Shown: positions 20,483-28,859 of the stretch, piece after piece
Layout: every line of letters begins with the position of its first letter
Position numbering within the stretch: the stretch's first letter is position 1
Assembly: GCA_937910255.1 (NCBI GenBank)
Contig: CALEOQ010000503.1
Coordinates: 1-40,157, forward strand
Length of the DNA stretch: 40,157 nt
Origin: an uncultured Caulobacteraceae bacterium
GTDB taxonomy: Bacteria > Pseudomonadota > Alphaproteobacteria > Caulobacterales > Caulobacteraceae
Direction of reading: 5' to 3'
Translations under genes and position numbers: made by a program
The notes under the pieces: model-generated
Told to the model about the DNA's origin: nothing
The model's input: the letters and a program-made list of their open reading frames with translations, nothing else
Databases searched by the model: none

Positions 20483-22884
20483 AGGATTCTCCGTCGCTCT
20501 TTCTGGAAGATCGGCCCCCAAACGGCGGGGTCGTCGCCGTGCTGGGCCCGGATGCGGTCAAGCAGCTCGACGGTCTCAGCCCGGCCGGACAGGACCGCCA
20601 ATTCGTCGTCAAGGCCGTTGAGGTTCAGCTCGACGACCACGGAGTTGTGTCCCTGCTTGACGAGGAACATCCTGGATTCCGGTGACAGCTCCTCGCGGAC
20701 CAGGCGGAACTCCTCGCGCGTCAGCCCGAAGCCATCGACGTAGTCGCGGGCCTGCCCATAGGGGTTAGGAAGGAAGATCTTGGTCGGGCATTGCTCCAAG
20801 ATCGTGTGCGAGATCTCCGAGCGAAGGACGTCGGCCGGGCTTTGCGTGCCGAACACCATGAAGGCGTTCTTCTTCCGGTAGGTCTTCAGGCCGTCCTGGG
20901 CGAGGCCCCGGAAGCTCTCGTCGCCCAGCGCCTTCCAGAACTCATCGATGTCGACCACGAGGCGGCGGCCGTCGACCAGGGCTTCCAGCCGGTGGATGAG
21001 GTACATCATGATCGGCGTGCGGACCTCGGCGTTGTCGAGGAAGTCCGTCATGTCGAAGCCGATCAAACGGGCCTCCAGCGGCACCTGGTCGATGTCGTTA
21101 TCGAGGACCCAGCCGAGCGAACCCGACCGTGTCCACTTCTCCAGCCGGGCCCCGATGCCCTCGGCGTCGCGCTGGCCGAGTAGCTGGCGGAGGGCGAGGA
21201 GGGAGCGTTGGCGCGGCGCCATGGGCTGGAGGGCGGCGATGCCGTCGGCGATCAGGCGCTCCTCCTGAACGCTCAGCGGCCGATCCGGCGGGGTGACGAG
21301 CTTGCGCACCAGCTGCGATAGAAACACCAAGTTCGCCGGGCTGTAGTCGAGCGCTTGGAAAGGGGCGAAGCCCGTCGGTGACCCGTTCTTGAGAGAGAGG
21401 TAGGTGCCGCCCGACGCCCGGACGAAAATCTCAGCCCCGCGGTCCTTGTCGATGAAGACCTGCTGCGCTCCGAACTTCTCGAGCTGGGCGAGCATGAAGT
21501 TCTGGACGACCGTCTTGCCCGAGCCCGACGGGCCGCAGATGAAGGTGTGGCCGAGATCGCCCGCGTGGAAATTGAAATAGAAAGGCGACAGCGCCGAGGT
21601 GCGGAGCAGCGCCACGGCCGGTCCCCACTGATTGCCGGTCGGCCGGCCGGACGGATAGGTGTGGAAGGGCGACAGGGCCGCGAAATTGCGGGAATTGATG
21701 GCCGCCGGGCGAGACCGCTTAGCAAAGTTCCCGGGGAATTGGGCCCAAAAAGCCGCTTCGAGCGCCAGGTCCTCTCGCGCGACAACCAGACCGGAATCGG
21801 CGAGCGTCGCCCGCGCGGCCGACATGTTGTCTGCGAGCTCCTTGGTGTTGGTTCCGTAGACCAACATCGAGAACTGATGTTCGCCCATGACGAAGCGGTT
21901 GCTGACTAGGTCGTCGATGGCGTCGTCCAGGCCGTCGACCTGGGAATGGGCGCGATCGTTGGCCTTGATGAGCTGGTTCTGTTTGCGCTCCAGGATGGCG
22001 CGCGCCGACGCCTTCGACAGGAAGGCGAAGGATTGGGTGGCGACGAAGGGGTATTTGGCCCGCAGGAGGCCGTCCCACAGGCCTGGCCGTGTGGTGGCGG
22101 GATATTCCTTCACCCCAAAGATGCCGGCGAACTTTTCCTCGCCGGGTTCGCGGATCTCCAGCGCCTCGCGGCCGAAGATCACCCGGCAGGTGTAGAGCGC
22201 ATGGCCCAGATGGCCCCTGACGAGCGGTATCCGCTGCTGGCGGCCGGTCAGGACCAGATGGAGCAGCTCCATCGGCTCGGAGAACGCCAGGCCGTTGTGC
22301 TGATAGAGGCCAAGCGGCCGCACGCCGTACCGCGACAGATACTGGAGAAGGTCGCGTCCCTTGTCCTCAAGGAGCCTGATCGCCTCCTCGTCGACCTCCA
22401 GCCCTGCCCGGCTGCGCGCGCGCAGCCTGTTGAAGAAGGCGGCGGCGCGATCGGCGGCGTCGCGGCCGGGGTGCAGGACCACGGTGACATAGAGATCGTT
22501 GGTGAACAGCCGCGTGCCGGTCACCCGCTTGCGGTACTCGGCGTCGAGATCGCGCGCGAAGGCCGATTGGAAGGCGCCTTCGGGATAGCCGCGATCCTCA
22601 CGCCGGATGATGTGCGTCCAGATGGCCAGGCGTTCGTCGGCAAGGTTGCGCCAGGCATTGTTGAGCTTGGCGTGCCAGTCGTTGATGTCACGCACGTCGG
22701 CCGTCTCGAACGAGGCGCCGTCGAGCTTGAAGCAGATCATCAGGGCGCGATTGTCGAGCGCCACGACATGGTCCGAGACATGCCGAGCGTAGGAAAGATT
22801 GCCGCCCAGCTCGGATTCGCGCTTCAACACGCCCAGAGGCGGCCGCGCCGAGGGCGCGGCCAGCACGGTCGCCGCCTTAGCCAT
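20479..22884 (-). CDS. virB4: VirB4 secretion ATPase (801 aa)
   Basis: This is the largest ATPase of the channel. Walker A is CGPSGSGKTVVQNF at about 450-463 and Walker B is LVVDIDEFWKAL at about 640-651. The conserved MVFGTQSPADVLRSEISHTILEQCPTKIFLPNP block follows. The N-terminal CagE/TrbE region is full length. It overlaps virB3 by eight bases and virB5 by four. Confidence 0.96.
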   Translation of the reverse strand: MAKAATVLAAPSARPPLGVLKRESELGGNLSYARHVSDHVVALDNRALMICFKLDGASFETADVRDINDWHAKLNNAWRNLADERLAIWTHIIRREDRGYPEGAFQSAFARDLDAEYRKRVTGTRLFTNDLYVTVVLHPGRDAADRAAAFFNRLRARSRAGLEVDEEAIRLLEDKGRDLLQYLSRYGVRPLGLYQHNGLAFSEPMELLHLVLTGRQQRIPLVRGHLGHALYTCRVIFGREALEIREPGEEKFAGIFGVKEYPATTRPGLWDGLLRAKYPFVATQSFAFLSKASARAILERKQNQLIKANDRAHSQVDGLDDAIDDLVSNRFVMGEHQFSMLVYGTNTKELADNMSAARATLADSGLVVAREDLALEAAFWAQFPGNFAKRSRPAAINSRNFAALSPFHTYPSGRPTGNQWGPAVALLRTSALSPFYFNFHAGDLGHTFICGPSGSGKTVVQNFMLAQLEKFGAQQVFIDKDRGAEIFVRASGGTYLSLKNGSPTGFAPFQALDYSPANLVFLSQLVRKLVTPPDRPLSVQEERLIADGIAALQPMAPRQRSLLALRQLLGQRDAEGIGARLEKWTRSGSLGWVLDNDIDQVPLEARLIGFDMTDFLDNAEVRTPIMMYLIHRLEALVDGRRLVVDIDEFWKALGDESFRGLAQDGLKTYRKKNAFMVFGTQSPADVLRSEISHTILEQCPTKIFLPNPYGQARDYVDGFGLTREEFRLVREELSPESRMFLVKQGHNSVVVELNLNGLDDELAVLSGRAETVELLDRIRAQHGDDPAVWGPIFQKERRRIL

Positions 22885-23215
22885 TGGGGAAATCCTTCCT
22901 GCTGTAGCGGCGCAAAACAGTCATTGGCGATGGCGAGCTGCCGCCCCACCAGCTGCGGTTCCGGGCCCGGCCCTTCGTCTCAAACCACATGAAGAGGACG
23001 CGGAACGCGTTGTGGTCGTGCTTGACGATGGCGCGGAAGAGGAAGTGCAGCGCCACCCCGAGGCTGAGGTAGAGGAGGCTGTGTCCGACCAAATAGACGA
23101 AGCCGGTGACGATGACGTTCATCCCCATGGCTTCGACCGGGACGCCGAGCACCATGGCCGGGCGCGTGCAGGCCAGGAATAGGGTGTCTTCAGTGATGCG
23201 TTCGTCGTCTTCCAT
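22877..23215 (-). CDS. virB3: VirB3 inner-membrane protein (112 aa)
   Basis: The start (LFLACTRPAMVLGVP) is the VirB3 signature. One or two membrane helices follow (MNVIVTGFVYLVGHSLLYLSLGVALHFLF, about 31-59), then the C-terminal RVLFMWFETKGRARN, where MW...TKG is typical. It lies between virB2 and virB4; a 63-base gap separates it from virB2. Confidence 0.92.
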   Translation of the reverse strand: MEDDERITEDTLFLACTRPAMVLGVPVEAMGMNVIVTGFVYLVGHSLLYLSLGVALHFLFRAIVKHDHNAFRVLFMWFETKGRARNRSWWGGSSPSPMTVLRRYSRKDFPNG

Positions 23216-23278
23216 GGCGGGGGGACCTCATCCGCTGCGCGACCGCCCCCCGGCGTCGCGTGGCGTGATGACGGGCGG

Positions 23279-23614
23279 CTAGGCCGCGCCGCCCGTCAGG
23301 AGGTTGACGATCTCCGCCGCGCCGAACACGACGATGATCCCCACGACCACGATCGCCATGCGGCGGAAGTCGAAGATCCCGAACATGGCGAGGATGCCCA
23401 TGATTACGATCGCGATCACCGCCAGGAGCCGGGCGGTGTTGCCCGTGAGGATGTCGAGGACGTTCTGTAGCAATCCTTCGACGTTCTGGGCCGCGGCCGG
23501 CTCGACCAGACCGAGCGTCAGGACAAGGACGGCGAAGGTTACAGCGCCGATCCGCCGCGCGGTCGTGATCCGCGCGCCGACCGGCCTATGACCGATTCCT
23601 TGTGGGCTCATCAT
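23279..23614 (-). CDS. virB2: VirB2/TrbC major pilin (111 aa)
   Basis: A long basic signal peptide (RRIGAVTFAVLVLTLGLVEPAAAQ, cleavage after about residue 43) precedes a small mature pilin. That has an amphipathic segment and two membrane helices (LLAVIAIVIMGILAMFGIF, then MAIVVVGIIVVFGAAEIVNLL). The ATG at 23614 overlaps the upstream gene by 29 bases; no closer start with better context is visible. Confidence 0.92.
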   Translation of the reverse strand: MMSPQGIGHRPVGARITTARRIGAVTFAVLVLTLGLVEPAAAQNVEGLLQNVLDILTGNTARLLAVIAIVIMGILAMFGIFDFRRMAIVVVGIIVVFGAAEIVNLLTGGAA

Positions 23615-23982
23615 GGGGGGCTGGCTCCTGCTTCTCTGTTTCGAGAATTATCGGGCCGTAGTAGTGGTATGCGTCCCGACAATGGGCGACCGCGGCGGAC
23701 AAGTGTTTGTACCGCTTCGGTTTCGTAGAGCCGTAGACGGAGACCAGATGTTCTCCGCTCTTCCAGCTCAACGTGACGTACATGGTCCATGTACTTTCGG
23801 TCGCCTCGACGATCCGGACGCCGACAATCCTGCCGCTCTTTGGCCGCAGGCTGGTCAGCATTCGCTCTCGGATCGTCCCGTCGGGCATACGCCCCACCCC
23901 CAAGCTCACAAGGGGTCCAGCATACGTCGGCGGGGCAGCCGTGGTCACGTTTGACGTTTTTGAAGGCGATCAGCTTGCTCAC
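23586..23982 (-). pseudogene. unknown transfer-operon gene with probable frameshift, between virB1 and virB2
   Basis: A GTG at 23982 overlaps the virB1 stop by four bases, the style of this operon. It reads SKLIAFKNVKRDHGCPADVC, then WTPCELGGG, but this frame then degrades. The frame ending at 23586 carries the rest: MPDGTIRERMLTSLRPKSGR, then TWTMYVTLSWKSGEHLVSVYG and KRYKHLSAAVAHCRDAY. Deleting one base in the C-runs at 23892-23895 or 23897-23901 (GGGG or GGGGG on the coding strand) joins them as ELGGGRMPDGT. The C-terminal frame alone could instead start at 23948. I do not recognise the family. It may be inactive, misread or recoded. Confidence 0.55.
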
Positions 23983-24614
23983 CTTCTGAACACGAGTTTG
24001 GGGGATTCCTTGGTCCGGGCGAACACGTCCCAGGCCGGGGGCGGCGGCTCGGCCGGCGCCAGATCGGGGCCCAGATTCTCCGCCGCGATTTGTCGGGCGA
24101 CCTCGGCCGGTGTCGGCGCCGGCGGTGCGAAGGTCCCGCCGATCGCCGGCACGACCTGGCCGGCGGCCGCCTCGACCTTGGCGACATAGCCGTTTGTGAA
24201 GCCGCGCCCGTGATCGCCCGTGTTGTAGGCGGAGAACGCCATTCGTAGCGCCTGCTGCTGAGGCGCCGAACGTGCGGCGCTTACGTAGCCCGCCTCGAGC
24301 ACCCTCGCGGCGCCGGCAAGGTTCCGGCAGGGGTCGAAGGCGTCGGCGACCGTCATGCCGAGCCAGGCGAGGTTCTTGCTATTGATCTGGGCGAGGCCAA
24401 GGTCGACGCTGCGGCCCTGCCGGATAAGGGCCTCTGCGGTGCGGATCGCTTCGCTCGCGGTCCGCGCCGGCGCAGGATCCGCCGCCCCGTTGACGTTGAT
24501 GGCCAGAGGATTGAAGCGGCTTTCGACCTGGACGACGCTCAGCATCGTTTCTGGGGCGATGGTCGGAGCACACCGCTGGGCCAACGTCAGAACGGCGGCG
24601 AGCTCCAGGATCAT
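23979..24614 (-). CDS. virB1: VirB1-type lytic transglycosylase (211 aa)
   Basis: This SLT-fold enzyme opens peptidoglycan for channel assembly. The catalytic Glu is in LSVVQVESRFNPLAINVNG (Glu32 region), followed by VDLGLAQINSKNLAWLG (about 70-86) and the AFSAYNTGD motif (about 129-137). A Pro-rich tail of about 50 residues resembles the VirB1* part. There is no clear signal peptide beyond a weakly hydrophobic start (MILELAAVLTLA). It is the first gene of the long minus-strand operon. Confidence 0.92.
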   Translation of the reverse strand: MILELAAVLTLAQRCAPTIAPETMLSVVQVESRFNPLAINVNGAADPAPARTASEAIRTAEALIRQGRSVDLGLAQINSKNLAWLGMTVADAFDPCRNLAGAARVLEAGYVSAARSAPQQQALRMAFSAYNTGDHGRGFTNGYVAKVEAAAGQVVPAIGGTFAPPAPTPAEVARQIAAENLGPDLAPAEPPPPAWDVFARTKESPKLVFRR

Positions 24615-25155
24615 CCCTACGCTCCTGTCGCCTGCTGGGGTTGTGCGGCAGCATCGACGCCGTGGCGCGAGGCCTTGTCAGGCAAGGCTTCAGGGGCTCT
24701 GACACGCCCTCTCAACTGCAATCGCGACGCGAGCTTCATCATTCGCCGCGCAGCCTGGGCCGCGCGCCCTCAACCCGGATGCTTGCCCGGAAAATGTCGT
24801 ATTTCCTGACAAATGCGACACTAACCCGGTGCGGATTCGTCTATCAAGTGCTATTTTGGGGGGAGTCGGCAGAAAGCCTGGTGCAACCCTGCGGCGCATG
24901 GATCGGTAAGGCAAGCGGAGCCATTGTGTTTTTCAGGTCGAGTCCCATACTGGAACATGGCGCGAACGCGATTCCGCGCGCCACCCCCTCGGCCGACTCG
25001 GAAGTCCACGTCATGATGTGCGTGGTTGAGATGCAGGCCGCTAGGCGGGCCAACCCTCGCAGGGGCTCAATGGGCCGCTGGATTAGCTGGGAAACAACTT
25101 TCGGCGCGCGTCAGGCGAGCCTGACCGAAGGCGGGAAAGGCGCCGAGAGCAGACG
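24615..25155. other. 540-base non-coding region between virB1 and repA
   Basis: This is the divergent promoter region for the transfer operon and repA. A 172-codon plus-strand frame spans much of it but has no recognisable protein character. The only clear structure is the dyad at 24795-24820. Confidence 0.5.
24795..24820. promoter_or_regulatory. Operator-like dyad TGTCGTATTT / AAATGCGACA
   Basis: The arms (24795-24804 and 24811-24820) match at nine of ten positions around CCTGAC. It stands in an AT-richer stretch about 180 bases from virB1 and 340 from repA, so it could control either. Confidence 0.55.
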
Positions 25156-26181
25156 ATGAACACTAGGTCCGACCCGCACCCCATCCGAGATTTCTTCATC
25201 TCCGACCTGGTCGATTACGCGCCCAAGGACAGCGCGGAGATGATGGAGCGTCCGTTCTTTTCGATCTCCAAGCGCAAGCGCAACAAGTCGATCCATTACG
25301 AGAGCCCCGACGGCAAGCTCTGGATCAAGGTGAACGCCAACCCCACACACGGCATGGCGACGATCTGGGACGCCGATATCCTGATCTGGTGCATTTCGCG
25401 GATCATGGCGCAGAAGGACGCGGGCAAGAACGAGGTCCGGCCGATCATTCATACGACCCCCTACGAGCTGCTGCGCGGTATCGCGCGCAGCACTGGCGGG
25501 CAGGACTATGTCGAGTTGATGAAGGCGATCCGCCGGCTACGGACCACGGAGGTCGAAACCAACATCCGGGCTGGCAAGCGTCGCTACATCGCGTTCCACT
25601 ACCTGGGGGACATCGAAGGGGATGGCGACAGCCCGGAAGATCCAGAGCAGCTGAAGTCCCTGACCCTGCGGGTCCCCGATTGGCTGCTTGAAGGCATCAT
25701 GGGCGGTCACGTCCTGACGCTCGATCGGGAGTATTTCCTCCTCACCGGGGGCATTGAGAGGGCCATCTATCGTGTGGCGCGCAAGCACGCCGGAAACCAA
25801 CCGAAGGGCTGGGTCTGCAAGATGGAGACCCTGCACACCAAGACCGGCAGCGAATCCCCGCTGAAGAAATTCACCTTCCGGCTTCGCGAGATGTGCCGCA
25901 ACGACGAGCTCCCCCGCTATGCGATGAAGGAGACCAAGACCCAGGACGGCAGCGCCGCAGTGCTTTTCATCGACCGGACGTTCCTGACCGAGCAGGCGGC
26001 GGAGCGTCGCGCTGCAGATGCCGGCCAGCGGCATCGGGAAGACGGACGTACCGCCTGGATCGACGCCGATCGCGATCCGCGCGACTTCGATCTGGCCTGG
26101 TCGGCCTGGATAGAGAAGGGTCACGCGCCGGCCGAGTTCGCCGCCGCTTGCAGCGACAAGCGCGCGATCATGCCGTCCTAG
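25156..26181 (+). CDS. repA: replication initiator RepA, RPA family (341 aa)
   Basis: The protein matches the plasmid RPA-type initiators of alphaproteobacteria: FFISDLVDYAPKDSAEMMERPFFSISKRKR near residues 13-42, WIKVNANPTHGMATIWDADILIWCISR (about 57-83), then TTPYELLRGIARSTGGQDYVELMKAIRRLRTTEV (about 101-134). The C-terminal winged-helix part follows (LTLRVPDWLLEGI, LTGGIERAIYRVARKHAG, FRLREMCRNDELP). It should bind the iterons that start five bases after its stop. Confidence 0.92.
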   Translation: MNTRSDPHPIRDFFISDLVDYAPKDSAEMMERPFFSISKRKRNKSIHYESPDGKLWIKVNANPTHGMATIWDADILIWCISRIMAQKDAGKNEVRPIIHTTPYELLRGIARSTGGQDYVELMKAIRRLRTTEVETNIRAGKRRYIAFHYLGDIEGDGDSPEDPEQLKSLTLRVPDWLLEGIMGGHVLTLDREYFLLTGGIERAIYRVARKHAGNQPKGWVCKMETLHTKTGSESPLKKFTFRLREMCRNDELPRYAMKETKTQDGSAAVLFIDRTFLTEQAAERRAADAGQRHREDGRTAWIDADRDPRDFDLAWSAWIEKGHAPAEFAAACSDKRAIMPS

Positions 26182-26185
26182 CGCG

Positions 26186-26670
26186 TCGGGGTAACAGGAA
26201 CCCGCCCTTCAAGCATGGGGCCGCCGGCGCATGAGACTCGGTGTTTTAGGAACCAGCGATGGGGTGGAGTCACCGAGTGAGGTGCGATTCGTGGCGATTC
26301 GGCGAGTCCAAAGCGACGTCTGTCGGGGTTTCAGGAACCCAAGGCCGAGCCTGAGTCGATTAGTTGGCGCCGATTCTAGGTGGAGCGCGAGTCTGGCATG
26401 TCGCATTGTCTAGCAAATCCGCCATATCTGCTTAAGGAACCGCGTCTCGGGGTTTCAGGAACCCCTGGAAGCGACCCGAGGCGGCGTCACCCTCGGGGTT
26501 TTAGGAACCGGCGAGGCGCTTGCTGGCGCCATCCCCTGCCTGCTCAGACCGCCCCCCAGTGTCGGGGTATTGGGAACCGTCTGGATCGGGGGATCAGGAA
26601 CCCCGAATCACGGGGTATTCGGGACCGGATTTCGTGGTAACAGGAACCAACTCACGGGGTATCAGGAACC
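26186..26670 (+). repeat. oriV iteron array: ten 17-base direct repeats
   Basis: The consensus is TCGGGGTWTCAGGAACC. Copies start at 26186, 26238, 26323, 26447, 26493, 26562, 26586, 26610, 26632 and 26654. The last five are spaced 22-24 bases apart, about two helical turns. The first five are spread at 46-124 bases. A degenerate eleventh may lie near 26426-26441. All have the same orientation. This is the likely RepA binding array of the vegetative origin. Confidence 0.9.
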
Positions 26671-26711
26671 GCGCGTCTGAAAATCGCAAGATTTTCCAAG
26701 ACCTAAGTCAG

Positions 26712-26765
26712 TTATCCACAGCCCTTAACGCCTTAACTTCATTCTATAACAGAGTCTCTTTTAAC
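26712..26765 (+). other. oriV DnaA box and AT-rich stretch
   Basis: TTATCCACA (26712-26720) is a perfect DnaA box, 42 bases after the last iteron. It is followed by an AT-rich run (about 26725-26765, including CTTCATTCTATAACAGAG) suited to strand opening. Together with the iterons this defines oriV. Confidence 0.82.
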
Positions 26766-26804
26766 GCGGCGGGGGCCGAACCGTCCGGAAAGACACCGCC
26801 TCTT

Positions 26805-26869
26805 GGGGGCTTCGCCCCCGCCGGCTCGCTTCGCCGCTTCGCGGCTACGCCCCGGGCGCTAACGCGCCC
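26805..26869. repeat. Three tandem GC-rich hairpins downstream of oriV
   Basis: GGGGGC TTC GCCCCC (26805-26819), GCCGC TTC GCGGC (26833-26845) and GGGCGC TAAC GCGCCC (26854-26869) follow one another. No gene is apparent between 26770 and 27075. A further stem, GGCTTTCC / GGAAAGCC, lies at 26988-27005. They may stop transcription or forks leaving the origin. Confidence 0.5.
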
Positions 26870-27075
26870 TCCCACCCGGCATCCCCCGATCGGCGTCGGG
26901 CTCCGCCCGACAAGTTATTCTTGGAATCGAAGGTTCCCATGATCTTGGTCCTGGAAAACCGTCGAGTCCGCCGCAAACGCCGCAAGGGGCTTTCCGAGGA
27001 AAGCCTCGCGTTTTCGGCAGAGAATCCCAGGAACCATTGGTGGGCTGCCTCGACGTCGCAGGGGGGCGAACTTCG

Positions 27076-27579
27076 GTGAAGTCCCGGTTCCTACGATTTT
27101 CGAAACCGCGCTTCAGCCTGGACACCGGGCTCTTTTTGGCGTTTGCGGTCGCGGCCATCACCCTGGCCGGCCCGCGGGTCATCGGCGGCCTCCGGGAGCA
27201 GGCTCCGGCGCTTCCCACCTTCCGCCCGATCACCGGGCCGGTCAGCCGCATCGGCGACGGCGATACGTTCTGGATCGGGCGCGTGAAAATCCGGCTCTGG
27301 GGCATCGATGCGCCCGAGGCCGCGACGACCGACGGTCCGGCGGCGACCCGCTACCTGACCGAGGTCGTGGCCGACCATCCCCTCACCTGCCGCCAAGCCG
27401 GCCCGCCTTCGCATGATCGGCTTGTGGCGCGATGCGAGGACCCGTGGGGACGCGACATCGCGGAAATCATGGTCGGCGCCGGCTGGGCGCTGGACTGGCC
27501 TGAATATTCGCGCGGCCATTACGGGCCGGCGCAGAATCGCGCCGCTTCATTGGGCGCTGGCCTACATGCCGGGCCGTGA
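27076..27579 (+). CDS. membrane-anchored thermonuclease-family protein (167 aa)
   Basis: This is a staphylococcal-nuclease-like domain: VSRIGDGDTFWIGRVKIRLWGIDAPEA contains the DGDT calcium loop, the Arg of RLWGID and the Glu of APEA. The third catalytic Arg probably lies in DRLVARCEDPWGRDIAEIMV. An N-terminal basic segment and one hydrophobic helix (LFLAFAVAAITLAG) suggest a membrane anchor or signal. The tail ends soon after the last helix (LGAGLHAGP) and lacks the WEWR-type end common in relatives. I prefer the GTG at 27076; the frame opens at 27037. TNases of this kind are common on plasmids. Confidence 0.8.
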   Translation: MKSRFLRFSKPRFSLDTGLFLAFAVAAITLAGPRVIGGLREQAPALPTFRPITGPVSRIGDGDTFWIGRVKIRLWGIDAPEAATTDGPAATRYLTEVVADHPLTCRQAGPPSHDRLVARCEDPWGRDIAEIMVGAGWALDWPEYSRGHYGPAQNRAASLGAGLHAGP

Positions 27580-27662
27580 ATCGACGGCCAAGGAAACTCC
27601 TAACTGGCGGTCTGTTCAACAAGGCGTCTCAGAGGAGGGCGCTCGCGACGGTTATGCTGTCG

Positions 27663-28082
27663 CTAATGCTCGCTCGCGCACCGGCTATGGTCAGCTAGTG
27701 TCTCTATCACACGGCAGTCGCCTGCTATCCCGCGGCAACCAGCATCGGCCATACGCTTCAATTCGGTGCGCAGCGCCATCAGCTGGGCGATCTTACCTTC
27801 GACCATAGCAAGTTGCTGTGCGGCGAGGGCGTTTGCGTCGTCGCACGCGCGGTCGGGATGGTCTGCCAGATCGAGAAGCGTGCGGATCGCATCGATCGGA
27901 AAGCCGAGCTGCCGGGCGTGCTTGATGAAGGCGAGCCGCTGCACGGCGCCGTGGCCATAGACGCGCCTGTCGTTCGCTGTGCGGTCCGGTTCGGGCAGCA
28001 ATCCAATTTGCTCGTAGAAGCGGATCGTAGGTACCTTCACGTCCGCCGCCTTGGCGAGCTTTCCGATGGTGAGCGCCGACAT
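27663..28082 (-). CDS. MerR-family metal sensor, CadR/ZntR-like (139 aa)
   Basis: The MerR helix-turn-helix (LTIGKLAKAADVKVPTIRFYEQIGLLP) is followed by the dimer helix with Cys80 (DRACDDANAL) and a C-terminal loop with Cys116, Cys123 and Cys135 (GCRGIAGDC, then SRC). This is the Zn/Cd/Pb sensing layout. It is divergent from the efflux cluster and should bind the dyad at 28118-28138. I chose the ATG at 28082; the frame continues to 28142 through the promoter and is unlikely to be used. Confidence 0.88.
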   Translation of the reverse strand: MSALTIGKLAKAADVKVPTIRFYEQIGLLPEPDRTANDRRVYGHGAVQRLAFIKHARQLGFPIDAIRTLLDLADHPDRACDDANALAAQQLAMVEGKIAQLMALRTELKRMADAGCRGIAGDCRVIETLADHSRCASEH

Positions 28083-28114
28083 GAGTCCTCCGAATGAGGC
28101 CTTGAAATAGGTGC

Positions 28115-28145
28115 TTGATCCTCTAGCCACTAGAGGATGCAAGGT
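28115..28145 (+). promoter_or_regulatory. MerR-type metal promoter/operator of the efflux cluster
   Basis: TTGATC (-35, 28115-28120), the dyad ATCCTCTAG CCA CTAGAGGAT (28118-28138) and CAAGGT (-10, 28140-28145) with a 19-base spacer form the classic over-long MerR promoter. Transcription would begin near 28152, at or next to the ATG of the transporter gene. Confidence 0.78.
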
Positions 28146-28151
28146 GGCGGC

Positions 28152-28850
28152 ATGTCGAGTTGTTCTACATCCGAAAAGCCGGCGAGCGCCGGTTGCGGCT
28201 GCGGAAGCGCGGTCGCGTTCGACGGCGCGTCTCCAGCCTATCGTCGGGCGCTCAGCGCCGTCATCGTCATCAATGTTGTGGGCTTCGTCGTCGTCGCCGT
28301 CGGCAGCTGGTTCGCCGACTCGGCGGCGCTCGCGGCCAACACCCTCGATTTCGCCGCCGATGCGGCGACCTACGCCCTGAGCCTGTGGGTGATTGGGAAG
28401 AGCGTTCGGGTGCGCTCTGGCGCCGCCCTGATCAAAAGCGGGAGCCTCGCGCTTATGGCTACCGGCATCCTCGGCCTGGCGATCTGGCGAGCCGTGACGG
28501 GAGCCTCGCCCGAAGGGGGCGCGATCTCCGGTCTCGGGCTGTTCGGCGCAGCGGCCAATCTCTTAGCCGCCTTGCTTCTGGTGCGCTTTCGCGACGGAGA
28601 CGCCAACGTACGCTCCGTCTGGCTTTGCACGCGCAACGACCTGATCCAGTGCTTGGCGGTGGCCGCGACGGGTCTGGCCGTTACGGTGACTGGCTCGCGC
28701 TGGCCAGACCTCATTGTGGGCGTGCTGCTCGCGGCCGTCTTCTTCCGTTCGGCCTGGCTGATCACCGCACAGGCGACGAACGAGCGCCGCAGTGCAGCCA
28801 ATGAACGTAAATTTGTAACGCATTCCCCTAATAGTCTGACGCGCGTATAG
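28152..28850 (+). CDS. CDF-type cation transporter, short form (232 aa)
   Basis: It has a Cys-rich N-terminus (SSCSTSEK, AGCGCG) and about six membrane helices: ALSAVIVINVVGFVVVAVGSWFADSAALAANTLDFAADAATYALSL shows helices 1-2 with the CDF Asp residues (D and D of TLDFAADA). In helix 5 the expected HxxxD site appears as CTRND, with Cys in the His position. The usual C-terminal metal-binding domain is missing, so the protein is about 80 residues short of ZitB or YiiP. It probably exports Zn/Cd/Co. An upstream ATG at 28137 lies inside the promoter and is unlikely. Confidence 0.8.
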   Translation: MSSCSTSEKPASAGCGCGSAVAFDGASPAYRRALSAVIVINVVGFVVVAVGSWFADSAALAANTLDFAADAATYALSLWVIGKSVRVRSGAALIKSGSLALMATGILGLAIWRAVTGASPEGGAISGLGLFGAAANLLAALLLVRFRDGDANVRSVWLCTRNDLIQCLAVAATGLAVTVTGSRWPDLIVGVLLAAVFFRSAWLITAQATNERRSAANERKFVTHSPNSLTRV

Positions 28851-28859
28851 GGTCCGGCG

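Noticed and set aside
24641..25159. 172-codon plus-strand frame between virB1 and repA
   Set aside because: It shows no protein character I recognise, has no good ribosome site, and covers the dyad at 24795-24820.
26186..26670. Repeat cluster as a possible CRISPR array
   Set aside because: The repeats are only 17 bases, unevenly spaced, adjacent to a rep gene and a DnaA box, so they are iterons.
26520..26942. 140-codon frame across oriV
   Set aside because: It covers iterons, the DnaA box and hairpins; no plausible protein.
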